Below the pieces are notes generated by a model. The model saw nothing but the letters and a program-made list of their open reading frames with translations. It made no database searches and was not told the origin of the DNA. DNA of 39,209 nucleotides from Leadbetterella sp. (GTDB lineage Bacteria; Bacteroidota; Bacteroidia; Cytophagales; Spirosomataceae): contig JAIPAJ010000010.1 in the NCBI GenBank assembly GCA_021740125.1, forward strand, positions 1 through 39,209, read 5' to 3'. Positions 14,774-23,991 of the stretch are shown in pieces (the stretch's first letter is position 1; every line of letters begins with the position of its first letter). The position numbers and the translations under genes were made by a program.

Positions 14774-16531
14774 TTATTTAATATATATCACTGACTGAGG
14801 ATTGAACTCTGCCCATCCTTTAGTCCAGTCTGTATCTTTAAAAGCACCAACATAATCAGTCTTATCAAAAAACGCTGGTAAAGTTGTTGGTAAAGCAGTG
14901 CCAATTAGAGACTCTGTAGTTCCTGCTGTAAGCGTTAAAGTAGGTGTTCCTGTTCCCCATAAAGTTGAACTAACACCAGTATTAGAAGCATTGGCAAGTG
15001 TTTTGTTGCCAGCTATAGCAGCAAACCATTCAGAAGGCTTAGCTGTTCCAATTAATATTGCTGGAGCGGCAGTAGTTTGTTCAATATCCGATACAGCGAA
15101 ACCTCTAGGGTTTGTTGCGAATCCTTGTCCATAACCATTATTTCCCCAACCAGTTACTCCAGCTAACACGATGTTTTTCAATACGATGTCTCCTTTGTCT
15201 GCATTACCTTTTGCATCTCCTCTTTGGCTGTCAATGTAAACACCATTTGGATATCCAGTAATAAAGGTATTGTAAATTTTCAATTTACTATTTCTTCTTA
15301 GTTGAGCTCCGTTTTGGAACTGAATATTGATTGAAGTCTCAGCGTTTCCTTTGGCACCGATAATAGACATGTTAGCAAAAATACCTGAAGTAAAAGGAGT
15401 GTTTGCAGAACCTGCCGCATCATTATCTACCTCAAATCCATTAGAACCTGATTGGTCAGCAATGTTAGCACCTCTGATACCAATACCATATTGAACATTA
15501 CCGCTGAATCCGTTATCTACATCAAAGTCGTCATCTAATCCACGGTATGCAATTAAGTGTTTAGCGTTTACTGTACCACCAAACCACTCGAATGAATCAT
15601 CAAGACCATATGAAGCTTGAACATAATCAATCGTTGTACCACTTCCAACAGATCCCATTGTAAGTGTATTTATCTCTTGATTAGGGTTAACCGGAATTCC
15701 AGCATATTCAATACGTACATATTTAAGTGTTCCTGAATTGTCAGCTGCATCAGTTCCACCATGAAATCCACCATAACCACCTTCTAATTCTCTGTTTTTA
15801 GCATCATCAGGAAGGTTGTTAGGAGCTTTTCCTAATAATACCAAACCGCCCCAATCTCCAGCTTCTTTCTCACCTGGTTTTCTTTCTGAAGTCATCACTA
15901 TCGGTTTGTCTACAGTTCCAATAGCATTTATTTTGCTACCTCTGTGAACAATTAAAGTTCCTTTTGAAGCACGCTCTCCGATAATAACTGTACCTGGTTC
16001 GATGGTCAATACGCCAGTTTTAGCGATAGTTCCAAATGTAGATTCTGTACCAACTCTAACGAAACCTATCAGTTTGTAAATCTTATCGGCAGTCCAAGTA
16101 ATATTTCCTTCAAGATTACCTTTAACTTCAACGATTGTTTTAGGAGGTACCGCAGTTATGGTTACTGGAATGGTAGCAACTATTGACGATTGGTTTACAT
16201 TGTCAACAGCAATAACTGTAAAGTTTACTACAGCACCAGCAGCCAAATTATCTATGGTATATTCAGAAGAATAGGTAGCAGAAGTTTCTCCAGTGAAAGA
16301 TTTTGTTTCATAAGCTGCACCATTTTTTAAAACAGTTACAGACTTCAAACCTGCTGGAGCGTTGATAGTTGCAGAAAGTGACACTTTGCTGCCAGGTGTT
16401 CCTGATAATGCTGATCCTACAGAAACAGTTGGAACTGGAAAGACTTCCTCTTCTTTACAAGCGGAAAACAATAATGTTGCCGAGAGTAAAATTGTTAATG
16501 CATTTTTAAAACTAAAGCGAATTGACTTCAT
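14774..16531 (-). CDS. Large surface lipoprotein, probable right-handed beta-helix, partner of the TonB receptor
   Basis: This 585-residue protein has a lipoprotein signal (ALTILLSATLLFSAC, lipidated cysteine near residue 25) followed by an Ig-like domain at about 30-125 (GTPGSKVSLSATINAPAG to VIAVDNVNQSS). From about 150 onward it is rich in short glycine- and asparagine-containing strands: GVLTIEPGTVIIGERASKG, IVMTSERKPGEKEAGDWGG, LKYVRIEYAG, YVQASYGLDDSFEWFGGTVN and IYNTFITGYPNGVYID. This is the repeat pattern of a right-handed beta-helix. The gene follows the TonB-dependent receptor after 36 bp, in the place usually taken by a SusD-type lipoprotein, so it may capture substrate at the cell surface. 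I recall similar receptor/beta-helix pairs in other Bacteroidota, but do not know a proven ligand. Confidence 0.75.
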   Translation of the reverse strand: MKSIRFSFKNALTILLSATLLFSACKEEEVFPVPTVSVGSALSGTPGSKVSLSATINAPAGLKSVTVLKNGAAYETKSFTGETSATYSSEYTIDNLAAGAVVNFTVIAVDNVNQSSIVATIPVTITAVPPKTIVEVKGNLEGNITWTADKIYKLIGFVRVGTESTFGTIAKTGVLTIEPGTVIIGERASKGTLIVHRGSKINAIGTVDKPIVMTSERKPGEKEAGDWGGLVLLGKAPNNLPDDAKNRELEGGYGGFHGGTDAADNSGTLKYVRIEYAGIPVNPNQEINTLTMGSVGSGTTIDYVQASYGLDDSFEWFGGTVNAKHLIAYRGLDDDFDVDNGFSGNVQYGIGIRGANIADQSGSNGFEVDNDAAGSANTPFTSGIFANMSIIGAKGNAETSINIQFQNGAQLRRNSKLKIYNTFITGYPNGVYIDSQRGDAKGNADKGDIVLKNIVLAGVTGWGNNGYGQGFATNPRGFAVSDIEQTTAAPAILIGTAKPSEWFAAIAGNKTLANASNTGVSSTLWGTGTPTLTLTAGTTESLIGTALPTTLPAFFDKTDYVGAFKDTDWTKGWAEFNPQSVIYIK

Positions 16532-16567
16532 TTTGTTTAATAATAATTGTTTAGAAATTAAGAGTAT

Positions 16568-19369
16568 TTATTTTTTATCAAATGAGTACATGATACTAAG
16601 AGAATAAACAGAACCAGGGCGATACGATTGTATGACTTGGTCTTTTGACAAATCGAAAGTATTGTCTTGGTTACCATCTTGCAATACTATGTTTTTGGCA
16701 TTTAGCAAGTCTGTAATTCCACCTTTTAGCAATATTTTCTTTCCTAAGCCCTTTGAAAAGGTTATATCAACTACGTTTCTTGGCATTTCATACCAATCTG
16801 GGTAAAGATATCCGTAATTGTTACCAACTGCATAGATTCTTTTTCCAATAACGTTATATAGAACATTCAACTGAAGGTCTTTATCGAAGTCGTTGTAAGA
16901 TAATCCACCGTTTATAACATATGGTGATTGACCTTGTAATGGACGGTTGTCTGATTGGTTAGCAGCTATACTTGAACTAAGTTTTACACGAGAATAAATG
17001 AATGAGGCATTTGCAAATACACTTACTTTGCTCAAAAATTTAGAACCATTTAGATTTTGGAAAGATTTTTTTGCCTCTAATTCAATACCTGAGCTAGTAG
17101 CTGATTCAGCATTTTCAAAACTTAAGTTCGGGTTTGAACCACTCGCAAAAACTACTTCAATCGGATTTTTAAATTTCTTATAAAAAGCAGCTATGCTTAG
17201 CACTTCTGAAGGTGTTGGATAAAATTCATACCTTAGATCAATATTGTCAACATCTGCATTCTTCAATTGAGGATTTCCAGTTATATTTCTATTGTTAACG
17301 AAGTCATAAAAAGCAAAAGGAGCTATTTCTCTGAACTCAGGTCTGTTTAGTGTTTTTCCATAAGCAAACCTTAGCAACGATTTTTCTGAAAAATTGTAAG
17401 AGATGTTTGTTGAAGGCAACAAGTTTACTTTATGATTAAAATATTGTAAAGGTTGGTTTATCAAATCATAACTATCTAATTGCTGTGTGTTATCTTCTAT
17501 TCTTACTCCAACTATTGCATTTAATTTTTTAGTCAATGCGTAGTTTCCTGATAAATAGTAAGCAAATAATTTATTACTAGCAGTATATGAGTCATTTGGG
17601 TTTGTTTGCTCATCTATTTTCACACCAGTTGTACTGTTAATGTTTTTGGGGCTAAATATTTCTTCGATTGGTAAATTTCCAATATTAAATAATGCACTAT
17701 TAGATTGAACATAGCCTAGGTTTCTGGCATCAAATTCTCTATTCTTTTGCTCAAAGAAAGCTCCAGCTTTTAACTCAAGTTCTTTTTCTTTTAAATTTAC
17801 TTTTTGGACTAGATTAACCCCTAATGTATAGGCATTTTCATTTAATTGAATATTCGTTCTACCCAAGTTGAATGTTTGGGCAGATCCTTGAGGAACCAAA
17901 AGAATCGGCGTACCATCTATATTATACTTGAATCTCTTGTAGTCTGGTTGATTTCTAAAGGAGGTGTTATAACCCACTACCCAGTCAATATTTGATTTTT
18001 CTTTATTAAGTAGATGTTTCCCAGTAATTTGACCTGAATATATACCTCTGTAAACTTGGTCGAATGATCTGATGTTCCAATTGTTTCCACTGTCAAATCC
18101 AGTTCGGTTAACAAACTGACCTGTACTCGATTGATTGAATAGATTTTTGAATTCAAAAGTATGTTTATCGCCTAATTTTACTGCCCAGTTATGCAAAGCA
18201 CCCAATCTTAAAGCGTGTGTATATTGATTGTCATCAAAGTTGAAAACTTCTGTCGCTTCTCCTTTATTTTGAATCTGACTAAATTCAAAATCGTTTCTTG
18301 TCATATTAAAAGTAGTGTAGCTATTGCTGTAGTTTATAGCAGAAAAATTACCTATTCTTGCATTCCCAATTTTAAATTTAAAACCTCCTGTTAAAGATGC
18401 TCTAATATCTGGTATAGCTGTAGAGGTTTGAGGTACCCAATTGTTTTTCAATGATTGACCAATTTGTGCTAATCTTTCCCCATTGGCAGAATTAATTTCT
18501 TGTTTTGTTGATGGGAAAAATTTAGGCAAGTCACTGTATCCATCGTTTAGGGTTGTCCAATAATTAGAACTGTGCTGAGGTTCTGAGAAACTTTCACCAG
18601 TTGTTCCGTTTCTATATGAACCACCAAAATCTATATTTAAAAAATTATTCTCAGGAATACTTTTTGTGAAAATTTTCACTACTCCACCTGAAAACTCCCC
18701 AGGTAATTCAGCACTTGGGCTTTTGAAAACTAAAATTCTATCGATTTGGTTGCTTGGTATTATGTCAAATGAAAAAGACCTAACGTCTGTTTCCATACTT
18801 GGAGTAAATACGTTGTTAAGCATTACAGAGTTATATCGCTCGTTTAATCCACGGATATTTATAAATTTATTTCCAAAGATGGTTACTCCTGGAACTCTCT
18901 TAACCACTTCTGCCGCATTTCTATCTAGTGATTTTGAAATCTGTGCAGAAGAAATACCACTAACAATTTGTTGTGCTGCCTTTATCTCAGATATAACTGA
19001 TACTTCTGTTCCTGTTATTCTTGTGGCTGTAATCACAACTTCTTGCAGCATTACCTTGTCTTCCTCAATTGTTGTGTTAATCTCGGTTATTTTATCAGAT
19101 TCGATATTGATATCTGGAATAGATTTTGTTTTGTAAGATATATAGGATATTATTACAGTAACTTTTCCCGTAGGTACTTTTGATATGGAGAAAAAACCAT
19201 TTACATCTGTACTTGCAGCAAGTGTACTTCCTTCAATTTTAACAGTAGCTCCTATTACATCTTCGGATGTGATTGCGTCTTTGATGTTTCCTCTTAATAC
19301 ACCAGTTTGAGAAAATGATAAATAACTTATTAAGTTAAGTAGAATAAAAAGTTTGAATTTCGATTTCAT
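16568..19369 (-). CDS. TonB-dependent outer-membrane receptor with N-terminal carboxypeptidase-like domain
   Basis: I use the ATG at 19369 (MKSKFKLFILLNLISYLSFSQ), which gives a proper signal peptide; the longer frame adds 11 residues ahead of it. The 933-residue protein has a CarboxypepD_reg-like domain first (VLRGNIKDAITSEDVIGATV to ISYISYKTK). The plug domain is next (about 105-240: VVITATR, AAEVVKRVPGVTIFGNKFINIRGLNERYNSVMLNN, ELPGEFSGGVVKIFTK), then a long beta-barrel ending in YSLSIMYSFDKK. It imports a ligand across the outer membrane using TonB energy. The barrel has typical TBDR landmarks (LLRFAYGKTLNRPEFREIAPFAFYDF). The promoter carries three CTTAACA-type repeats of 11-bp period, so the ligand may be a phosphorus source, though the protein itself does not say so. 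Confidence 0.93.
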   Translation of the reverse strand: MKSKFKLFILLNLISYLSFSQTGVLRGNIKDAITSEDVIGATVKIEGSTLAASTDVNGFFSISKVPTGKVTVIISYISYKTKSIPDINIESDKITEINTTIEEDKVMLQEVVITATRITGTEVSVISEIKAAQQIVSGISSAQISKSLDRNAAEVVKRVPGVTIFGNKFINIRGLNERYNSVMLNNVFTPSMETDVRSFSFDIIPSNQIDRILVFKSPSAELPGEFSGGVVKIFTKSIPENNFLNIDFGGSYRNGTTGESFSEPQHSSNYWTTLNDGYSDLPKFFPSTKQEINSANGERLAQIGQSLKNNWVPQTSTAIPDIRASLTGGFKFKIGNARIGNFSAINYSNSYTTFNMTRNDFEFSQIQNKGEATEVFNFDDNQYTHALRLGALHNWAVKLGDKHTFEFKNLFNQSSTGQFVNRTGFDSGNNWNIRSFDQVYRGIYSGQITGKHLLNKEKSNIDWVVGYNTSFRNQPDYKRFKYNIDGTPILLVPQGSAQTFNLGRTNIQLNENAYTLGVNLVQKVNLKEKELELKAGAFFEQKNREFDARNLGYVQSNSALFNIGNLPIEEIFSPKNINSTTGVKIDEQTNPNDSYTASNKLFAYYLSGNYALTKKLNAIVGVRIEDNTQQLDSYDLINQPLQYFNHKVNLLPSTNISYNFSEKSLLRFAYGKTLNRPEFREIAPFAFYDFVNNRNITGNPQLKNADVDNIDLRYEFYPTPSEVLSIAAFYKKFKNPIEVVFASGSNPNLSFENAESATSSGIELEAKKSFQNLNGSKFLSKVSVFANASFIYSRVKLSSSIAANQSDNRPLQGQSPYVINGGLSYNDFDKDLQLNVLYNVIGKRIYAVGNNYGYLYPDWYEMPRNVVDITFSKGLGKKILLKGGITDLLNAKNIVLQDGNQDNTFDLSKDQVIQSYRPGSVYSLSIMYSFDKK

Positions 19370-19399
19370 ACAAAATTTATATTGGTATAATATTTGGTG

Positions 19400-19445
19400 C
19401 AAAAGTACAATTCCAATGTTAAGATAATATTAAGTCAGTGTTAAG
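19400..19445 (-). promoter_or_regulatory. Candidate Pho-box promoter of the TonB-dependent receptor operon
   Basis: On the minus strand three direct repeats follow one another without phase change: CTTAACACTGA, CTTAATATTAT and CTTAACATTGG (plus-strand words at 19439-19445, 19428-19434 and 19417-19423, exact 11-bp period). Nine bases downstream lies TACTTTTG (19400-19407), a perfect TAnnTTTG -7 element, and the receptor ATG is 31 bp beyond that. PhoB boxes and the TTAACA boxes of Bacillus PhoP share this 11-bp direct-repeat geometry at the -35 position. Confidence 0.65.
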
Positions 19446-19764
19446 TATAGATTTAGTAATCTAGTTTATCTTTAATGTATTGAATATTAGGGTATTGAGT
19501 TTCTAGGGTGTTAATATTCTTTTCCACTTTTTTTAAAAATCCGCTAAAGAAAATGAATTTTAAATATATTGTATTGGACTGTTAACTTCATTTTGTATTA
19601 AAATTTTTCTAGTTTTATATCAAAAGCATCCAAATTCTTTACCTTTTGGTTTAAAAAATTCTACCACTAAATTTTTTAGCAAAATTTTCTCTTTTGAGAC
19701 AATCATTTATTTTTTGAGAATTTAAACCTAATTTGCTGGCTTAAATTTTTACACGTTTTTTATA
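19446..19764. other. AT-rich gap between divergent receptor and recQ genes
   Basis: About 320 bp remain between the receptor promoter and recQ. I see only A/T-rich sequence with no coding frame, repeat or convincing hairpin. The recQ promoter should lie here, but no clear TAnnTTTG element stands at the expected distance; a near match (TAATTTG, around 19728) is too weak to call. Confidence 0.4.
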
Positions 19765-21903
19765 ATGAACAAAACCACAGCACTTAAAAAATACTTTGGG
19801 TATGATAGCTTTAGAACACTTCAAGCAGAAATAATTGACCATGTTTTAGATAAAAAAGATGCTTTGGTTTTAATGCCAACGGGCGGAGGTAAATCTGTTT
19901 GTTTTCAAATTCCAGCTTTGATAAATGAAGGACTCACAGTGGTTATTTCACCATTAATTGCACTAATGAAAGACCAGGTGGAGGCTTTAAGGGCTAACGG
20001 AATTAAAGCCTCATTCTTGAATTCGAGCATTTCTAATGACGAGCAAAATGCCGTATTTTGGGCTGCAAAATTGGGAGAATTGAAGTTGCTTTACATTGCT
20101 CCTGAGAAATTGTTTGCGGGCAATATGGTAGAGAATTTTAAAAATCTCAATATCTCACTTTTCGCCATAGATGAATCGCATTGTATTTCTTCATGGGGGC
20201 ATGATTTTCGTCCAGAATATCGCCAACTATCCGTATTAAAAGATCAGTTTCACAATATTCCTGTCATAGCCCTAACCGCCACAGCAGATAAAGTTACACG
20301 TAGAGACATTTGTAAACAATTGCAAATTCCCGAAGAAAATACTTTTATCAGTAGTTTTGATAGGCCAAATATCAGCTTGGAAGTATTGCCTGGCAGAAAA
20401 CGTTTGCAACAAATTCAGTCTTTTCTTAATAAAGTACCTAATCAGTCTGGGATTATTTATTGTTTGAGTCGTAGATCCACCGAAAGCGTTGCTGAAAGCT
20501 TGAATAATTTGGGATTTAAGGCAGAAGCATACCATGCAGGCATCACTGCAGACAAACGCTCAAAGATTCAAGAGAATTTTATCAATGATGAAACGCCCAT
20601 AATAGTGGCAACCATAGCATTTGGTATGGGTATCGACAAATCAAATGTCAGGTGGGTTATCCATTACAATATGCCCAGCAATGTAGAGAGTTTTTACCAA
20701 GAAATTGGTCGGGCGGGTCGTGATGGAACACCTGCTCAAACCTCGCTTTTTTACAGTTTTGCAGATATTATCACTCGGACAGATATGATAAAAGGCTCAG
20801 AACTACCTGAGGAACAGAAAGAACTGATGTTGGCCAAGTTGGATAGGATGAAGCAGTATGCCGAAGCCAATATTTGCCGTAGGCGGATTTTGATCAGTTA
20901 TTTTAATGAAGACATAGGCAAAGACTGCGGCAATTGTGATGTTTGCAAAAATCCAAGAAAGAAATTTGATGCAACTGTTTTGGCTCAAAAAGCACTTTCC
21001 GCCATTTCAAGAACCAATCAAAAAGTGGCCCTAACTATGCTTGTTGATATATTGAGGGGAAGCCGTAACCAAAGCGTGATAAACAAAGGCTACGATCAGT
21101 TGCCAACTTTCGGTGTAGGAAAAGACCTAAAAGCTGAAATTTGGGTAGATTATATACTTCAACTGTTGAACTATGGTGCATTTGATATTGCCTACGACGA
21201 AGGTCATACTTTCAAATTAAATGAAGTTAGTTGTCAAATATTGAAAGGATTTCGGAAAGTTGAAATTTCTGAATTTATTTCATACACCGAGAGGCAAGCA
21301 GCTGAGGAAGGACAACTAAAAAGTATAGCAAATAAATCAGAACAAATCAAAGGAGAGTTGTTTGATAAACTCAGAACACTCCGTAAGCAAATTGCCGACG
21401 CAATAGGTTCACCCGCCTATATTGTTTTTTCAGATGCTACTTTGGTAGATATGGCCGCTAAAAAGCCAATTACTAAAAGTCAGTTTTTGGAGGTTTCTGG
21501 TGTAGGTCAGGAAAAATTTAAGCGTTTTGGTGAAGCTTTTATCAAGGAAATATTTGAGTTTGTTAACCAAAACAAAGAATCAGTCGCTCGAATGGGCAAA
21601 GGCCTGACACAAGCCGTGTCTTATCAATTGTATCAGGACGGATATTCGGTGGAGGAAATCGCCCAACAACGTTCCATCGCCCAATCTACAGTGATTTCTC
21701 ATCTCATAAAAATGAAAGTAGATGGTAACGATATCGATTTAAAGGCTCTGATAGATCCTTGGGATCTGAATGCTATTAAAGACGCCATTGAGGAAATTGG
21801 CTTCAAAAAAGGCGATGGTATAAAAACTATTTTCGAACACTTTGAGGGCAATATGGGTTATGAAAAAATTAGGCTAACTTTATGGTTTTTAAATTTGGGT
21901 TAA
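19765..21903 (+). CDS. recQ: ATP-dependent DNA helicase RecQ
   Basis: This 712-residue protein is a 3'-5' DNA helicase used in recombination and repair of stalled forks. Visible in order: Walker A MPTGGGKS (Lys43), motif II DESH (136-139), motif III TATA (171-174), motif V and VI ending in QEIGRAGRDG (312-321); the zinc-binding subdomain with Cys371, Cys388, Cys391 and Cys394; and an RQC winged helix around 410-515. An HRDC domain follows at about 535-610 (FSDATLVDMAAKKP, FLEVSGVGQEKFKRFG). The last 100 residues form an extra helix-turn-helix (GYSVEEIAQQRSIAQSTVISHL) that is common in Bacteroidota and Firmicutes RecQ but absent in E. coli. It is convergent with the next gene and appears to be a single-gene unit. 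Confidence 0.97.
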   Translation: MNKTTALKKYFGYDSFRTLQAEIIDHVLDKKDALVLMPTGGGKSVCFQIPALINEGLTVVISPLIALMKDQVEALRANGIKASFLNSSISNDEQNAVFWAAKLGELKLLYIAPEKLFAGNMVENFKNLNISLFAIDESHCISSWGHDFRPEYRQLSVLKDQFHNIPVIALTATADKVTRRDICKQLQIPEENTFISSFDRPNISLEVLPGRKRLQQIQSFLNKVPNQSGIIYCLSRRSTESVAESLNNLGFKAEAYHAGITADKRSKIQENFINDETPIIVATIAFGMGIDKSNVRWVIHYNMPSNVESFYQEIGRAGRDGTPAQTSLFYSFADIITRTDMIKGSELPEEQKELMLAKLDRMKQYAEANICRRRILISYFNEDIGKDCGNCDVCKNPRKKFDATVLAQKALSAISRTNQKVALTMLVDILRGSRNQSVINKGYDQLPTFGVGKDLKAEIWVDYILQLLNYGAFDIAYDEGHTFKLNEVSCQILKGFRKVEISEFISYTERQAAEEGQLKSIANKSEQIKGELFDKLRTLRKQIADAIGSPAYIVFSDATLVDMAAKKPITKSQFLEVSGVGQEKFKRFGEAFIKEIFEFVNQNKESVARMGKGLTQAVSYQLYQDGYSVEEIAQQRSIAQSTVISHLIKMKVDGNDIDLKALIDPWDLNAIKDAIEEIGFKKGDGIKTIFEHFEGNMGYEKIRLTLWFLNLG

Positions 21904-21964
21904 GATTAAATAAAGTACTGATTTTAAGTTTATTGTTTCATTATTTTTTGGTTTGAATTTTGGC

Positions 21965-22609
21965 TCAAATTTCACTTTCATTTAGTTCACTGCTCATACT
22001 TTTTAGTTCATTAAATTCTTCCAAATCACTCTTGAAGTTTTCTTTGTGGCGTTTTTTGAAAGCTCCCAATTTAAAAGCCAAAAAGTACAATCCTAAAGAA
22101 ATAAGCATAGGTATTGCGGTGTCTAACAGAGCTTTTTGAATGCCATACTTTTCTAGCTTTGGAGGCAAAAAAGAAAGTGGAACCAAAAAACCGATGGAAA
22201 AAAGTATAATGCCAAACCATTTTTCGTAGGTTTTATTTTTTTCATAAAATTCGAGAATTCCATGTAGAAAGGTACCGATATTTTTGTCTATGAGTGAGGT
22301 ATTTATTTTTTCATAATACTGCATTAGGTTAATGAAAGCCACTATGATGCCCATCAAAAGTAATAAAAAGGGGAGAAACTGAATCTGATATTTAAAATCA
22401 AACGGATTGCCGAAAAGTATGGCAAGCATGAACCCTGCTTCGACAATTAACAACATGAAGAAACCAAAATACTGTTTTTTCAATCGTTCAACTCTCGAAA
22501 GCGATCTTTCTTTTATCATACTTTCTATTATTTTTTGAGTGATCGATTGCGTAGACAATATTTTTTTGTCATACCTTCCCCAAGTCGTTTTTAATTCTTC
22601 TAATTCCAT
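21965..22609 (-). CDS. Four-helix membrane protein, probable partner of the ECF sigma factor
   Basis: I choose the ATG at 22609, 5 bp after the sigma-factor stop; the longer frame starts with TTG. The 214-residue protein has an N-terminal cytoplasmic segment (MELEELKTTWGRYDKKIL) and four membrane helices (roughly FGFFMLLIVEAGFMLAILF, FLPFLLLLMGIIVAFINLM, FGIILFSIGFLVPLSFL and IPMLISLGLYFLAFKLG), then a charged, acidic tail. The close spacing behind an ECF sigma gene and the N-terminal cytoplasmic helix suggest an anti-sigma or sensory partner that holds the sigma factor at the membrane. It lacks the zinc-binding ZAS motif (H-x3-C-x2-C) of classical anti-sigma factors, so the role is inferred. 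Confidence 0.7.
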   Translation of the reverse strand: MELEELKTTWGRYDKKILSTQSITQKIIESMIKERSLSRVERLKKQYFGFFMLLIVEAGFMLAILFGNPFDFKYQIQFLPFLLLLMGIIVAFINLMQYYEKINTSLIDKNIGTFLHGILEFYEKNKTYEKWFGIILFSIGFLVPLSFLPPKLEKYGIQKALLDTAIPMLISLGLYFLAFKLGAFKKRHKENFKSDLEEFNELKSMSSELNESEI

Positions 22610-22614
22610 GATAA

Positions 22615-23103
22615 TCAATTGTTTTTAATGATTTTGCTTAATTTTTGTTTGATTCTGTTGAGCTTTACACCTACATTGGTTTTACTTATACCGACAATCT
22701 CTGTTATTTCGTCATAGTTTTTCTCATCGAGATAAAGCATTATGATGGCTTTCTCTACTTCGGTCAATAGTTGAATAGCTTGATAGAGTGCTTTAAGATG
22801 TTCATTTTCAGTGATTTCCATTGCTGGTATTTCAAAGTCATCCTCAGAAATGGACTTGCTCAATTTGTTCTTGTCTTCTTTTTTTAAACTTGTTAGAGCG
22901 GTATTCAGTGCTATTCTATAAATCCAAGTGGAGAGTTTTGCCTCTTTTCTGAAATTCGGGTAGGCTTTCCAAAGCTGAATCACAATCTCTTGGAAAAGGT
23001 CTTTTCTTTCTTCCCTTTCATGGCAATACAGGTGACATACTTTATAGATAATGCCTTTATGTTGGTTGATTAGTCCCGTAAATTCTTTTTCCATTCCATT
23101 CAT
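22615..23103 (-). CDS. ECF-type RNA polymerase sigma factor
   Basis: This 162-residue protein has both sigma domains expected in the extracytoplasmic-function group. Region 2 is at about residues 8-80 (IYKVCHLYCHEREERKDLFQEIVIQLWKAYPNFR, with the DLFQE motif for core binding, then STWIYRIALNTAL). Region 4 is at about 105-160 (LTEVEKAIIMLYLDEKNYDEITEIVGISKTNVGVKLNRIKQKL), whose helix-turn-helix reads the -35 element. Two ATG codons 9 bp apart could serve as the start; I use the first. It is co-transcribed with a membrane protein that follows after 5 bp. Target promoters cannot be identified from the window. Confidence 0.93.
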   Translation of the reverse strand: MNGMEKEFTGLINQHKGIIYKVCHLYCHEREERKDLFQEIVIQLWKAYPNFRKEAKLSTWIYRIALNTALTSLKKEDKNKLSKSISEDDFEIPAMEITENEHLKALYQAIQLLTEVEKAIIMLYLDEKNYDEITEIVGISKTNVGVKLNRIKQKLSKIIKNN

Positions 23104-23230
23104 TTTTTACAATTAGTAGATTTTTTGAAGGAAAACTTACAGGTTTTTCAATATTTATTTTCTGTATTCACATTTAATAGTGAAAAACAAATGATCGATA
23201 TAAGATTTTTGATTAAAAATTAGTTATTGA

Positions 23231-23989
23231 TTAGCTTCTAACAAGGTCTTTGAGAGTTTTTCTATATTTTTTTGGCAAAAGATAGTATTTCAGTTGATGT
23301 ATTGGCCAGTAGGTTTTGGTGCGTTTATAGGAATACATGAGTATGTTGTGATTAGGAGAAGAGAAATTTCCAGTCAATCTTTTTAGCTCAATAGGTAGTA
23401 GGATTCGTTGAACGTAGAGCAAAAGTTGAAATCTGATACTACCAAGATGTGTTTTGTAAGCCTGAAAAAGTTGGCTACTAAGTTCAGTTTTTTGATAGTT
23501 TTCTTTTAGATTTTCTTTTCTATCTATCTCCCAGTCCTCCAAGTTTTTTGGTAAATCTGAGATGCCCATTCTATTTCCAACCTCGTGGAATACCTCAAAG
23601 ATTTCTTTTTTTTCTGACAGTGTCAATGTCCTATGAAGGCGTTCGAACGAAGCCATGGAATGATAAATTAACATGTAAAGCACATCTTGGTAGGCCCAGT
23701 TTGGAATCTCAAAACCACGATTGTTTTCCACCCCAACGTGGATGTTTTTCATATTTTGTAGCGTTTTTTCAGCCTTTGATTTTTCTTCGAAAATTATCTT
23801 TTGGGCGTAAACTACAGTTGAGAAAAGCCTTCCGATAGGGTCGGAGGGAAGTTTTCCAGTGAAAAATAGCCAATCAACGGATTTGTGGGGGGCAAACTCT
23901 CCTGAACTCGCCCCAAAAATGAAAAGGATACAATCCGCATCACGCCAAATTTGCCTCACTATTGAATCGGGTTTTACAAAATAATCCAT
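23231..23989 (-). CDS. MpaB-like (DUF2236) haem oxygenase-family protein
   Basis: This 252-residue protein resembles the DUF2236/MpaB family, which includes latex-clearing oxygenase and mycophenolate MpaB and carries a b-type haem. Family-like stretches are an early IWRDADCILFIFGA segment, DWLFFTGKLPSDPIGRLFSTVVYAQKIIF at about 40-68 (the D-P-x-x-R-x-x-x-T core), NWAYQDVLYMLIYHSMASFERLHRTL at about 97-122, and the terminal KYYLLPKKYRKTLK. The classic haem-ligand histidines are not all obvious, so binding should be tested. There is no clear signal peptide. It is the third gene of a tight operon, starting 2 bp after the DUF2809 gene. What it oxidises, if anything, is unknown. Confidence 0.65.
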   Translation of the reverse strand: MDYFVKPDSIVRQIWRDADCILFIFGASSGEFAPHKSVDWLFFTGKLPSDPIGRLFSTVVYAQKIIFEEKSKAEKTLQNMKNIHVGVENNRGFEIPNWAYQDVLYMLIYHSMASFERLHRTLTLSEKKEIFEVFHEVGNRMGISDLPKNLEDWEIDRKENLKENYQKTELSSQLFQAYKTHLGSIRFQLLLYVQRILLPIELKRLTGNFSSPNHNILMYSYKRTKTYWPIHQLKYYLLPKKYRKTLKDLVRS

Positions 23990-23991
23990 CC

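Noticed and set aside
18666-19136. Plus-strand frame of 156 residues opposite the TonB receptor
   Set aside because: It lies fully within the plug domain of a convincing receptor gene.
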